Translations under genes and position numbers: made by a program
DNA from: Barnesiella sp. An22
GTDB lineage: Bacteria; Bacteroidota; Bacteroidia; Bacteroidales; Barnesiellaceae
Direction of reading: 5' to 3'
Assembly: GCF_002159975.1 (NCBI RefSeq)
Contig: NZ_NFJR01000004.1
Coordinates: forward strand, 1-64,000
Length of the DNA stretch: 64,000 nucleotides
The notes under the pieces: model-generated
The model's database searches: none
Seen by the model: the letters and a program-made list of their open reading frames with translations, nothing else
Told to the model about the DNA's origin: nothing
Part shown: piece by piece, positions 1 through 8,488 of the stretch
How the letters are laid out: each line of letters begins with the position of its first letter
Numbering within the stretch: the first letter of the stretch is position 1

Positions 1-147
1 TTCTAGGGCAATTGGAGGTATTCTTTTTATCTTTAGCTAAGATACAAATTTTATATTACATTGGCAATCAATTCGTTATAAAGTTTTATTCTTTTTACGA
101 CAGTCCCTAGTTAATCCTACATTTTTAATTCATAATTTTTTTTACGA

Positions 148-1467
148 ATGAACAAATTCTACTTGTCCATAGCGGTGCTGTGTGCATCGTTATGTGCAGG
201 TGGTGCATGTGCTCAGGAGCCGGTCCGTCGGGTGTTTACGCTGGACGAGATTTTCGACCTGGCCGATCGCAACAGCAAGACACTGCGCCCCTCGTTTACG
301 GCAATCGATGAGGCTAACGAGGCGGTGAGAGTCGCCAAAAACGACCGCTTACCCGACATAGATGTCTCGCTTTCTTTTAGTTACTTGGGCGATGGAACCC
401 TGATGGAGCGTGATTTCACGCAGGTGGAACGGGCTCCGATGCCTCACTTGGGAAACAACTTTGCACTGGAGGTTTCGCAAATCATCTATTCGGGTGGAGC
501 CGTTTCGAACGGTATCGCCATAGCACAGTTGCAAGAGCAGAATGCCCGGCTCGACTGGGCCAAAGACCGCAACAAGGTGCGTTTCCTGCTGGCGGGTTAC
601 TACTTCGACCTCTTCAAGCAGCTCAATCTGATCAAGGTTTATGAGCAGAATATCGAGCAGACCAAACAGTTGCTCAAGGATATACGGGCCAAGCAGGGCG
701 AGGGTCTGGCGTTGAAAAACGACATCACCCGCTACGAGCTGCTGCTCTCGGACCTCGAGTTTACCGTCGTGCAAATCAAGAACACGCTGGGTATCCTCAA
801 CCGCAACCTGGTTACCAACCTGGGGCTCGACGAGTCGGTATGGATCGAGCCCGACACCACCCTGCTGTCGCGCACGCTGCCCATGGGCGATGCGGCCTAC
901 TGGCAAAACGAGGCGATGGAAAACTCGCCCGAACTGAAGCAGTTGGCTCTGGCCGTGCAGATGAACAAGCATCAGGATAAAATCGTGAAGTCCGACCGCC
1001 TGCCCAAGATTGCCCTCATGGCCGGCAACCATTTCGACGGCCCTATCACCATCGAGGTTCCTCCCATCAACAAGAATTTCAACTACTGGTATGTAGGCGT
1101 AGGGATAAGTTACAATCTGGCTTCGCTCTACAAGACCAACAAGGCGGCCAGCCGCAGCAAGCTGACCATACGCCGCACACAGGAGCGATATGACGACGCG
1201 AGCGAACAGACCGGACTGGTCGTGCAGGCGGCCTATGTGCGCTATATCGAGGCCTATGAACAGCTGGTTACCCGCAAGAAGAACGTAGAGCTGGCCGGCC
1301 AGAACTACACCGTCATCGCCAACCGCTACAAAAACGAGCTTGCGCTCATCACCGATATGCTCGATGCGAGCAACTCCAAACTCTCGGCCGAGGTACAGCT
1401 GGCCAATGCGCAAATCGACATCGCTTTCAATTATTACAAACTTCTTTATTTAACAGGTACATTATAA
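148..1467 (+). CDS. TolC-family outer membrane efflux protein
   Basis: Outer-membrane channel component of a tripartite efflux pump. The 439-residue product starts with a signal peptide ending at about Ala22 (…GGACA|Q). A long alpha-helical body typical of TolC/OEP proteins follows, with two related halves (Gln/Glu-rich helices around 40-210 and 250-430). It is the first gene of a three-gene operon: 13 bases separate it from the HlyD-type adaptor, and the MFS pump follows. The order TolC-adaptor-MFS is common in Bacteroidota and suggests export of drugs or other amphipathic compounds across both membranes; the substrate is not visible from sequence. The 147 bases upstream are AT-rich and show a small inverted repeat (29-33/39-43) but no convincing promoter. 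Confidence 0.9.
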   Translation: MNKFYLSIAVLCASLCAGGACAQEPVRRVFTLDEIFDLADRNSKTLRPSFTAIDEANEAVRVAKNDRLPDIDVSLSFSYLGDGTLMERDFTQVERAPMPHLGNNFALEVSQIIYSGGAVSNGIAIAQLQEQNARLDWAKDRNKVRFLLAGYYFDLFKQLNLIKVYEQNIEQTKQLLKDIRAKQGEGLALKNDITRYELLLSDLEFTVVQIKNTLGILNRNLVTNLGLDESVWIEPDTTLLSRTLPMGDAAYWQNEAMENSPELKQLALAVQMNKHQDKIVKSDRLPKIALMAGNHFDGPITIEVPPINKNFNYWYVGVGISYNLASLYKTNKAASRSKLTIRRTQERYDDASEQTGLVVQAAYVRYIEAYEQLVTRKKNVELAGQNYTVIANRYKNELALITDMLDASNSKLSAEVQLANAQIDIAFNYYKLLYLTGTL

Positions 1468-1480
1468 ATCGTTTACAGCT

Positions 1481-2506
1481 ATGAATAAGAAATCACGCAA
1501 AATAGTATTCAACGTCGTGGCCATCGCCTTGCTGGTGATTGGTTTTGTATGGGTATGCTCGCGATTTGTCCATCTGGGACGGGTCGAGTATACCGACAAT
1601 GCGCAGGTACGTCAGCACATCGTACCGGTAAACAGCCGGTTGCAGGGCTTTATCAAGAAGATTTATTTCGAGGAGTATGAGCCGGTGCACAAGGGCGACA
1701 CGCTGTTGCTCATCGAGGATGCCGAGTTCCGCCTGCGGGTGGCTCAGGCCGAGGCCGACTACCAGAATGCGCTGGCCGGCCGCAGCGCCATGGGTACGGC
1801 CGTATCGACGGCCCACAACAACCTGGCCGTGTCGGATGCCGGTATCGAGGAGGTAGAGGTGCTGCTGAAGAATGCCGAGAAAGACTACGAGCGTTACAAG
1901 AAGCTGCTTTCCGAAGAGGCTGTGACGCAACAGCAATACGACGGGATGAAGACCAATTACGAGGCCTTGAAGGCCAAGTATGAGATGCTGGTGCGGCAGA
2001 GACGTTCGGCCTCGCTGGTGAAGGATGAACAGGCGCAACGCCTCGACCAGAACGAGGCTGCCGTGGCTGTGGCCGAGGCGGCTCTCGACCTGGCCAACCT
2101 GAACTTGTCGTACACGGTGGTGCTGGCTCCCTGCGACGGGGTGACTTCGCGCAAGACCATTCAGGAGGGGCAGCTCATTCAGCCGGGGCAGACACTGGTG
2201 TCGATTGTCGACGAGGCCGAGAAGTGGGTCGTTGCCAACTACAAGGAGACCCAGACGGCCCACATTGCCAAGGGGATGCCGGTCGACATGACCATCGATG
2301 CCATTCCCGGGGTGGTCTATAAAGGTCGGGTGCAGTCCATCTCGAAAGCTACGGGTGCCCAGTATTCGCTGGTACCGCAAGACAACTCGGCCGGCAACTT
2401 CGTGAAGGTCGAGCAGCGTATCCCGGTGCGTATCGTCTTTTCGGAGGAGAACTCGCCCGAGGATATGGACAAGCTGCGGGCCGGATTGATTGAACGTAGA
2501 GTGTGA
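1481..2506 (+). CDS. HlyD/EmrA-family periplasmic adaptor
   Basis: Membrane-fusion protein linking the inner-membrane pump to the TolC channel. One N-terminal membrane segment (about residues 10-27) is followed by the first half of a lipoyl-like domain (YTDNAQV… through KGDTLLLIED). A coiled-coil hairpin of about 100 residues comes next, then the second lipoyl half (LAPCDGVTSRKTIQEGQLI) and a beta-barrel domain. The 341-residue length fits the EmrA group. It sits 13 bases after the TolC gene and 17 bases before the MFS gene, so co-transcription is likely. Confidence 0.92.
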   Translation: MNKKSRKIVFNVVAIALLVIGFVWVCSRFVHLGRVEYTDNAQVRQHIVPVNSRLQGFIKKIYFEEYEPVHKGDTLLLIEDAEFRLRVAQAEADYQNALAGRSAMGTAVSTAHNNLAVSDAGIEEVEVLLKNAEKDYERYKKLLSEEAVTQQQYDGMKTNYEALKAKYEMLVRQRRSASLVKDEQAQRLDQNEAAVAVAEAALDLANLNLSYTVVLAPCDGVTSRKTIQEGQLIQPGQTLVSIVDEAEKWVVANYKETQTAHIAKGMPVDMTIDAIPGVVYKGRVQSISKATGAQYSLVPQDNSAGNFVKVEQRIPVRIVFSEENSPEDMDKLRAGLIERRV

Positions 2507-2523
2507 GGTAAAGTATCGCGACC

Positions 2524-4137
2524 ATGACTCCGCTCGATGACTTGATGCGCCGGGTGCCCGCCTTCAAGGAGTGGGTGCCCATGTGGGCGCGGGTAGTGTC
2601 GTTTCTCTTTTGCATTCTGGTGTTCCAGTGCTCGGGGGGTATCTACCTCTCGTCGGTGAGCGAGATGATGGGGGCCACGACGCTGATGCAGGAAGATATA
2701 CTCATGGCCGGTTATGCCTCGTTTATCGGCATTACGATGATTTTCCCCGTCCTGTTCCGGCTGAAATTCAGGTTGCCGACACGCACCATTCTGCCCATCG
2801 TGGCCGTGGGGCTTATCGTGGGCAATATCATCACGATGAGCACCGACAACCTGATGGTACTGGCGATAACCTGTTTCTTCACGGGAGTGTTGCGCATGTG
2901 GGGAACCTTCAAGTGCTTCTCGTCGATACAGTTGCGCATCACCCCCACGCGTAACTTTGCCGTATTCTTCCCGGTTATCTACCTCACGGTATTTGGCTGC
3001 ATACAATTCTCGGGGCTGGTCACCACCTACCTCACCTACTTTTACAGCTGGCACTACATGCACTACCTGGCCGTAGGGCTGTTGCTGGTGGTGATTGTCC
3101 TATCGCAGTGGCTGCTGCGCAAGTTCTATCTGCGTCCGCCGCTGCCGCTCTTCGGCATCGACTGGCTGGGTGCCGTGCTCTGGAGCGTGGTGCTGCTGCT
3201 CATCGCATTTGCCTTTAACTACGGCGACTATTACGACTGGTTCGACTCGCCCTACATACGGCTGGCACTGGTGTGTGCGGCTCTGTTTCTCTTCCTGAGT
3301 CTGCAGCGCATGTGGCACATACGTCACCCCTATATCGAGCCCGAGACCTTCAAGTACTGGCACTTCGGCACGGTGGTGCTCCTCTTCTTCGCCCTCAACT
3401 GCCTGTCGGCCACCTCGACGGTGCTGCAAGGAGCTTTTACGGGAGGCATCCTCCACTACGATTCGCTCAATGCCATCTCGCTCAATGTACCCGGTCTGCT
3501 GGGTGTCGTAGCCGGGGCACTCCTGTCGCTACTGCTCCTGGCCCGCTGGCAGATGAGTTACAAGACGGTGACCTTCATCGGGTTTGTGCTGATGGTGGCC
3601 TATCAGTTGGTGATGTACTTCTTGATTTCGCCCGACATGAATATCGAGCGGCTCTACCTGCCGCTCTTCCTGAAGAATGCGGGCAATGTGATGATTTATG
3701 TGACCCTGACTACCTATCTGTCGCAGATTGTGCCCTTCCGGCACTTCTTTCAGGCCCTTTGTGCCGTGGGTTTCGTGCGCGAGGGGATAGGTGGCCCCAT
3801 CGCTTCGGCGCTGGTGGCCCGGGTCTTCAAGATGGCGATGCAGTCGAACTACTACACCCTGGGCGGCTCGCTCGATGCCGTGAACCCGCTCACGGACCAG
3901 GTACCTTTCTCGGCCTACTTCGGCGAGTTGCAGCGGCAGGCTACGCTGGTCTCGATCAAGCAGGTGTTCGGCTATGCCGTGTTGCTGGGTATCCTGTTCC
4001 TCATCGTGATACTCTTCACCCGGTATGCGCGCATTACGCATCGTGTCAAGCTCTTCCGCGTGCCGGTCGTAGGCCGGCTCTTTGCCATCAACCTCTCGCA
4101 CGAGCGGATGGAAGAGAGTGAACAAGCCGAACGGTAA
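2524..4137 (+). CDS. MFS efflux transporter, DHA2 (EmrB/QacA-like) family
   Basis: Inner-membrane proton-coupled exporter. The 537-residue protein is almost entirely hydrophobic, with about 14 predicted membrane segments, which suits the DHA2 group rather than 12-TM MFS proteins. It ends in a short charged cytoplasmic tail (ERMEESEQAER). It is the last gene of the TolC-HlyD-MFS operon. The loop motifs are divergent from EmrB, as is usual for the Bacteroidota versions, so the family call rests on topology plus operon context. Confidence 0.85.
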   Translation: MTPLDDLMRRVPAFKEWVPMWARVVSFLFCILVFQCSGGIYLSSVSEMMGATTLMQEDILMAGYASFIGITMIFPVLFRLKFRLPTRTILPIVAVGLIVGNIITMSTDNLMVLAITCFFTGVLRMWGTFKCFSSIQLRITPTRNFAVFFPVIYLTVFGCIQFSGLVTTYLTYFYSWHYMHYLAVGLLLVVIVLSQWLLRKFYLRPPLPLFGIDWLGAVLWSVVLLLIAFAFNYGDYYDWFDSPYIRLALVCAALFLFLSLQRMWHIRHPYIEPETFKYWHFGTVVLLFFALNCLSATSTVLQGAFTGGILHYDSLNAISLNVPGLLGVVAGALLSLLLLARWQMSYKTVTFIGFVLMVAYQLVMYFLISPDMNIERLYLPLFLKNAGNVMIYVTLTTYLSQIVPFRHFFQALCAVGFVREGIGGPIASALVARVFKMAMQSNYYTLGGSLDAVNPLTDQVPFSAYFGELQRQATLVSIKQVFGYAVLLGILFLIVILFTRYARITHRVKLFRVPVVGRLFAINLSHERMEESEQAER

Positions 4138-4162
4138 TGACGCTTGAATGATTCAGATAAAA

Positions 4163-4190
4163 ACACAGCCCGCTTTTTGGCGGGCTGTGT
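4163..4190 (-). terminator. Intrinsic terminator, probably bidirectional
   Basis: An 11-bp perfect stem (4163-4173 with 4180-4190) has a 6-base loop. Read on the minus strand it is followed by a T-rich tract, so it mainly suits the GIY-YIG gene, but it lies between convergent genes and may stop the efflux operon too. Confidence 0.8.
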
Positions 4191-4215
4191 GCGTAATTGA
4201 AATGTCGATATTGAA

Positions 4216-4914
4216 TTACTCTGTGGCAGGCTCGGACTGTACCTCCAACTCTTCGTCGTCTTGTTCAATCTCTCTCCTCAGCTCTTCGAGAACCTTTCCC
4301 TTATAGGTGAAATATTTGGCCCCTTGATAGGTGCCCGACGTATTGCGCTTGTCTTCGGGCATGAAAGTCCCTACAAAGGGCGAGAGTTTATAGATGCGGC
4401 CATCGTATTCGATGGAGTTGTCGCTGGCTACTTTTACCTGTATACCCGTGGGAATGAATGTAATATATTCGCCAATAGGAATACCGACCAGACTGAACCG
4501 GAAGCGTTCGCGCTTGACTACTCTCTTGTTGTTGGTTGGGGGGCAGTCGTTACCCGGTTCTTGAATGGGCCTGTTGTCGCGATACTCTGTGATGACAGCG
4601 TCGTCGATGGTTTGGGCTATGTCCTTGAATATGTCTAAAGCAACTTGTGGCGGCACATTGAAAAACTCTCTGTTTTGGCGAATCCGTAGGTCGGTTAATC
4701 GGTCTATGGTTTTGTGTACGAGCTTTTCGACCTCGTTGAATTTTACGGTCTTGATGGTCGCATAAATCTCGAAAGGCAATGGCACGGCGGTATTATCCAG
4801 TTCTTTGGAGCGAATATCGACCGGGCGGGCACTCTTCCCGATTTTGACCCAGTCTTCACGAAAACTGGGATTGGTCAAAATATATACATATCCGGGTTCT
4901 GTCGTGGTATTCAT
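4216..4914 (-). CDS. GIY-YIG nuclease-family protein (T5orf172-like) with a C-terminal accessory domain
   Basis: The 232-residue product begins with a GIY-YIG fold of the T5orf172 type: YVYIL at about 9-13, VKIGKS near 22-27, an R…KEL helix, and a later EVEKLVH and R..REFF pair. These carry the tyrosine, glycine, arginine and glutamate expected at the active site. After a polar linker (about 120-135), residues 140-220 form a second domain (GIPIGEYITF… YDGRIYKLS… YQGAKYFTYKGKVL). It looks like the RAMA-type domain found next to restriction and methylation enzymes; that second call is inference. The gene is single, on the opposite strand to the efflux operon. A DNA-nuclease role is likely but a defence role is unproven. 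Confidence 0.75.
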   Translation of the reverse strand: MNTTTEPGYVYILTNPSFREDWVKIGKSARPVDIRSKELDNTAVPLPFEIYATIKTVKFNEVEKLVHKTIDRLTDLRIRQNREFFNVPPQVALDIFKDIAQTIDDAVITEYRDNRPIQEPGNDCPPTNNKRVVKRERFRFSLVGIPIGEYITFIPTGIQVKVASDNSIEYDGRIYKLSPFVGTFMPEDKRNTSGTYQGAKYFTYKGKVLEELRREIEQDDEELEVQSEPATE

Positions 4915-5189
4915 ATTGAATAAGGCTTTGCAATAACAGTAGTGAGAGGGGGTGCAGACACAAGTGAAAATTCACCGGTTCCATTGGGTTGACTATGCCG
5001 AACCACATCCTCTCTTTTACAAAGATAGCTATTTGAGGGTAAAGATTTAGGTTATTTGTAAAAAATATCATTTCGAGCAGGATCTCGGCCCTTCGCCGCA
5101 AGTATAAATAAGTTTAAAGACCGGGTAAGAGCCAGCCGGTTAAGCCGGTTTTTGCGTAATTTCGCAGTTGTTTTGAAATATTACCAATT

Positions 5190-6527
5190 ATGAACGGGAA
5201 GAGGAGTAAGGCGGAGTGGCTGCGGCGCTATGCCAGTTTTGTAGTTATTCTTTTTGTAATCGCTTTCGGTACCTCCTTGTCTATACGGGCCAACCTGGGC
5301 TCGTCGCCTATATCGGCTCCCCCCTATATCTTGTCGTTGGTCCCGGGAGTGAACCTGACGATGGGGCAGCTCACCATCTGCATGCACGTGTTTTTCATCA
5401 CCATTCAGATTCTGTTGCTGCGCCGTAATTTCGAGGCCCGGCAGTATACCCAGATTCTGGTCTCTTTCCTGTTCGGATTCTATACCGACCTCACGATGTG
5501 GTTGACCGGTTTCCTGCAAATCCCCTTCGACATCAACCCCATGATAGGTTATCCCTTGCGATTCATCGAGCTGCTCATCGGTGGTGCCGTGTTGGCATTC
5601 GGCATTGCGTGCGAGGTGCGTTGCGACTCGCTGATGCTGGCCGGTGAGGGGCTGCCGCTGGCCATATCGAAGTTTCTGAAAAAGGATTTCGGCAAGGTGA
5701 AGATCTGTTCCGATACTTCGCTGGTGCTCATCGGTACGATATTCATGTTCATCTTCTTCGGTCTCTGGAGCTGGGAGATGGTTGGTGTAGGTACACTCGT
5801 CTCGATGTTTTACGTGGGCTTTATGGTTCGGGTATTCGCCCCGCACATCGGGTGGCTCGACCGCATCTTTATCCCCAAGGCCGAACGGCAGGCTGCTGCG
5901 ATTGTGGCTGCCGACGAGTGGAGCGGCAACCGCATCATCACCATCGCCCGCATGTATGGCAGTGGGGGCAATGCCGTGGGCGAGGCTGTTGCCCACTGGT
6001 TGGGCTGCCCCTGTTACAACCGGCAGATTATAGACCAGACGGCCCGGGAGATGGGCTACTCGACCGACTTTGTGGCCCAGACCGAGCAGAATCTCCCCAC
6101 CAGCCGCCTGTGGGAGTTGATATTTGCCGATAGCGGTATACCCGCCTCGATGAACCCCTCGAAGGACGATGCCATCTATGTGAACCAGAGCCGTACCATC
6201 CGTGAACTGGCTCATAAGGGCGAGTGTGTCATCATCGGCCGGTTGGGCAACTGGATTCTCCGCGACGACCCGCACGTGCTGCGTGTCTTCATCACCTCGG
6301 GCCGAGACTTTGCCGTGAAGCAGCTGGTCGACAAACTCCATATTTCGCCCGAAGAGGCTGCCCGTAAAATCGAGCGGGTGAATACCGGTCGGGCCAATCA
6401 CTACTGGCACTACACCGGCAAACAGTGGACCGATATTGCCGGCTACGACTTGGTAATCAATACCGAACGTACCGGCATCGATGGAGCCGTGGATATGATT
6501 CTGCGTGCTTTCAAGAATGTGAAGTAG
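5190..6527 (+). CDS. Fusion: YczE/YitT-like (DUF6198) membrane domain + cytidylate-kinase-like domain
   Basis: The 445-residue product has two parts. Residues 1-215 hold about five membrane segments and resemble the YczE/DUF6198 integral membrane family (FGTSLSIRANLGSSPIS near the start). After a short linker, residues 245-445 form a cytidylate-kinase-like P-loop domain: IARMYGSGGNAVGE is the phosphate-binding region and CVIIGRLGNW a second core strand. The two modules occur as neighbouring separate genes in related bacteria (from memory), so the fusion supports joint function. The reaction and substrate are unknown; true cytidylate kinases are soluble. A candidate -7 element (TAATTTCG, 5158-5165) lies upstream. 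Confidence 0.75.
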   Translation: MNGKRSKAEWLRRYASFVVILFVIAFGTSLSIRANLGSSPISAPPYILSLVPGVNLTMGQLTICMHVFFITIQILLLRRNFEARQYTQILVSFLFGFYTDLTMWLTGFLQIPFDINPMIGYPLRFIELLIGGAVLAFGIACEVRCDSLMLAGEGLPLAISKFLKKDFGKVKICSDTSLVLIGTIFMFIFFGLWSWEMVGVGTLVSMFYVGFMVRVFAPHIGWLDRIFIPKAERQAAAIVAADEWSGNRIITIARMYGSGGNAVGEAVAHWLGCPCYNRQIIDQTAREMGYSTDFVAQTEQNLPTSRLWELIFADSGIPASMNPSKDDAIYVNQSRTIRELAHKGECVIIGRLGNWILRDDPHVLRVFITSGRDFAVKQLVDKLHISPEEAARKIERVNTGRANHYWHYTGKQWTDIAGYDLVINTERTGIDGAVDMILRAFKNVK

Positions 6528-6654
6528 GGGATAGTCGGGTAGTAGCTTCTTCCCTTTTGATGTTTGTGCAATCTATTTTTGGACTGCGTGGCTGCCTTCT
6601 GCATCGGGTGTAGGAGGGAGCACCCTTTTGTTTTGTTACACCCCTGTGGCTACC

Positions 6655-6698
6655 TGAAAAAATAAATAGAGCTGAAAATCAAATGATTAACAGCTCTA
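6655..6698 (-). terminator. Terminator of the tRNA-Gly/tRNA-Leu transcript
   Basis: An 8-bp perfect stem (6667-6674 with 6691-6698) lies just after the 3' end of tRNA-Leu on the minus strand, followed by a TTTATTTTTT tract. The rest of the 6528-6654 gap shows no gene. Confidence 0.8.
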
Positions 6699-6703
6699 TA
6701 CAG

Positions 6704-6787
6704 TACCCGAAGGGGGACTTGAACCCCCACAGCCGCAATGGCCAAAGGATTTTAAGTCCTTCGTGTCTACCATTCCACCATTCGGGC
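6704..6787 (-). tRNA. tRNA-Leu (anticodon TAA)
   Basis: Cloverleaf on the minus strand with a long variable arm, as expected for a class II tRNA. The acceptor strands are GCCCGAA/TTCGGGT, giving a G1-U72 wobble at the top. The anticodon loop reads TAA within CTTAAAA, and the T-arm GGGGGTTCAAGTCCCCC is perfect. The 3' CCA is not encoded. It is co-transcribed with tRNA-Gly, 8 bases apart. Confidence 0.93.
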
Positions 6788-6795
6788 AGCCTTGG

Positions 6796-6868
6796 AGCGA
6801 AAAACGGGACTCGAACCCGCGACCCCAACCTTGGCAAGGTTGTGCTCTACCAACTGAGCTATTTTCGC
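6796..6868 (-). tRNA. tRNA-Gly (anticodon GCC)
   Basis: Complete 73-base cloverleaf on the minus strand. Acceptor GCGAAAA pairs with TTTTCGC, the D-arm is AGCTCAGTTGGTAGAGC, the anticodon loop is TTGCCAA, and the T-arm is CGGGTTCGAGTCCCG. No encoded CCA. First gene of the two-tRNA transcript. Confidence 0.95.
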
Positions 6869-6879
6869 AAATGCGATTG

Positions 6880-6910
6880 CAAAGATAAAATGCTTTTTTG
6901 GTTCTGCAAA
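6880..6910 (-). promoter_or_regulatory. Bacteroidota-type promoter for tRNA-Gly/Leu
   Basis: On the minus strand TTTG (6910-6907) is separated by 19 bases from TATCTTTG (6887-6880), an exact match to the TTTG-N19-TAnnTTTG pattern. It is 12 bases upstream of the mature tRNA-Gly. Confidence 0.8.
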
Positions 6911-7009
6911 ATTACGACTCGAAAATCTGTTCCCGTCGGACATTACCCGTGTGGTGAGGTGACCCGGCCTCACAAGCGAAGTCCGGGCGCACTATACCGG
7001 GTGTGCAGG

Positions 7010-7495
7010 TTAGCGGAAGATGAGCTGCCCGCCGGCGGTACCGTAGGGAGCTATCTGGTAGCTTTGCAAGAAGTAGCGACCGTCTTTGGCGGCGCCGGTC
7101 ATGGGGCCACCGGTCGAGATGTCGTAGGTAGAGCCACATTTGGGGCAACGCAGGCAGAAGTTGTCTTCGTCGAACTCGATGCGGATGTTGGGGTTTATCT
7201 CGACAGGGCAGCAGAGGTCGTAGACGAAGGGGATGGCGTGCTCGTTGGTCACGAGCATGAGTCCTCCGTAGCCGGTAGCCGAGGAGAGGTTGTAGGGAAA
7301 TCCGGCGGGGAGTTTCTGGCTGAGGATAAAGCGGCGGTGTATGAAACTGCCACTTACGCCATACTGGTCCCACATGGCCTGGCTGGCAAACTCGACCCGC
7401 ACGGCTGCGGCGGGTATGCGGTCGCGGTCGCCTCCGTCGCAGGCAACGGCGGCCAAGGCGAGCAGGAGCAGGAGTAGGTGTTGCAATCGTTTCAT
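7010..7495 (-). CDS. Rieske-like lipoprotein with cysteines in place of the usual histidines
   Basis: The 161-residue protein starts at an ATG overlapping the upstream gene's stop (ATGA). It has a lipoprotein signal ending AAVAC (Cys19). The C-terminal half resembles a Rieske domain: the second cluster box is CPKCGSTYD followed by ISTGGPMTG and FLQSYQI, closely matching the normal CPCHGS…STG…YPV layout. However, the CxxH histidine is a cysteine, and the first box (LCCPVE) lacks CxH. It may bind an all-cysteine Fe-S cluster or zinc, or no metal. Last gene of the pyrE-argH operon; its role there is unclear. Confidence 0.75.
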   Translation of the reverse strand: MKRLQHLLLLLLALAAVACDGGDRDRIPAAAVRVEFASQAMWDQYGVSGSFIHRRFILSQKLPAGFPYNLSSATGYGGLMLVTNEHAIPFVYDLCCPVEINPNIRIEFDEDNFCLRCPKCGSTYDISTGGPMTGAAKDGRYFLQSYQIAPYGTAGGQLIFR

Positions 7496-8484
7496 TTCAG
7501 TATCTCCTCTATCATTTCGGTTTCGGTGTCCGTGAGCGACAGGGCCGTGGTGGCGTGCAGGTTGTCTTTCAGCTGGTCGAGGTTGCGGGCGCCCACGATT
7601 ACGGTGCTCACTTCGCTTTGGCGCAATACCCAGGCGAGGGCCAGTTGCGAGAGGGTTTGTCCCCGCTGGTCGGCTATCGCTTTCAGCCGGGCCACGCGAG
7701 CTATCTTTTCGGGGGTGATATCGGTTGTCTTCAGATACCCTTCGGGGCGGGCGGCACGCGAGTCGGCCGGGATGCCGTGCAGGTATTTGCCGGTGAGTAT
7801 GCCTTGGGCCAGCGGCGAGAAGGCTACGACGCCTATACCTTTGGAGGCGCAGAGTTGCAGGTGGTGCTCCTCGACGTGGCGGTCGAACATGTTGTAGCGG
7901 TCCTGGTAGGCCAGGCAGGGTACACCGGCGGAGTGCAGGTAGTTGAGGGCATAGAGCAGCTTGTCGATGGGGTATTTCGAGAGCCCGATGTAGAGCGCTT
8001 TGCCCTGGCGCACGATGTCGACGAGGGCCTGCATGGTCTCGTCGATGGGGGTAACCCCGTCGTAGCGGTGGCTGTAGAAGAGGTCGACGTAGTCGAGCCC
8101 CATGCGTTGCAGACTTTGGTCGATGCTGGCCATGAGGTTCTTGCGCGAGCTGTTGCCGCCGTAGGGGCCGGGCCACATGTCGTGACCGGCTTTCGAGGTG
8201 ATGAACATCTCGTCGCGGTGGGCGGCGAAGCACTGTTTCATCATGCGGCCGAAATTCTCCTCGGCACTGCCGGCGGGCGGTCCGTAGTTGTTGGCCAGGT
8301 CGAAGTGGCAAATGCCGTGATCGAAGGCATATTTGACCATCTCGAGTTGGGTGGCATACGAGTCGATGTGACCGAAGTTGTGCCAGAATCCGAGCGAGAT
8401 GACGGGCAGTTGTATGCCGCTGTTTCCGCAACGGCGATAAATCATGCCGTTGGTGTAGCGGTCGGGTTGCGGTTGGTAATCCAT
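7492..8484 (-). CDS. Aldo/keto reductase (YghZ / glyceraldehyde-3-phosphate reductase-like)
   Basis: NADPH-dependent reductase with an AKR TIM barrel, 330 residues from the chosen ATG. The frame is open further upstream, but that part overlaps argH. Catalytic tetrad residues are visible: Asp and Tyr in HFDLANNYG, Lys in ITSKAGHD, and His in LFYSHRYDG. The insertion GPPAGSAEENFG after the tyrosine is typical of the YghZ/AKR14 subgroup. It lies 4 bases after argH and overlaps the following Rieske-like gene by 4 bases. The physiological substrate cannot be told from sequence. Confidence 0.88.
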   Translation of the reverse strand: MDYQPQPDRYTNGMIYRRCGNSGIQLPVISLGFWHNFGHIDSYATQLEMVKYAFDHGICHFDLANNYGPPAGSAEENFGRMMKQCFAAHRDEMFITSKAGHDMWPGPYGGNSSRKNLMASIDQSLQRMGLDYVDLFYSHRYDGVTPIDETMQALVDIVRQGKALYIGLSKYPIDKLLYALNYLHSAGVPCLAYQDRYNMFDRHVEEHHLQLCASKGIGVVAFSPLAQGILTGKYLHGIPADSRAARPEGYLKTTDITPEKIARVARLKAIADQRGQTLSQLALAWVLRQSEVSTVIVGARNLDQLKDNLHATTALSLTDTETEMIEEILK

Positions 8485-8488
8485 AGGC

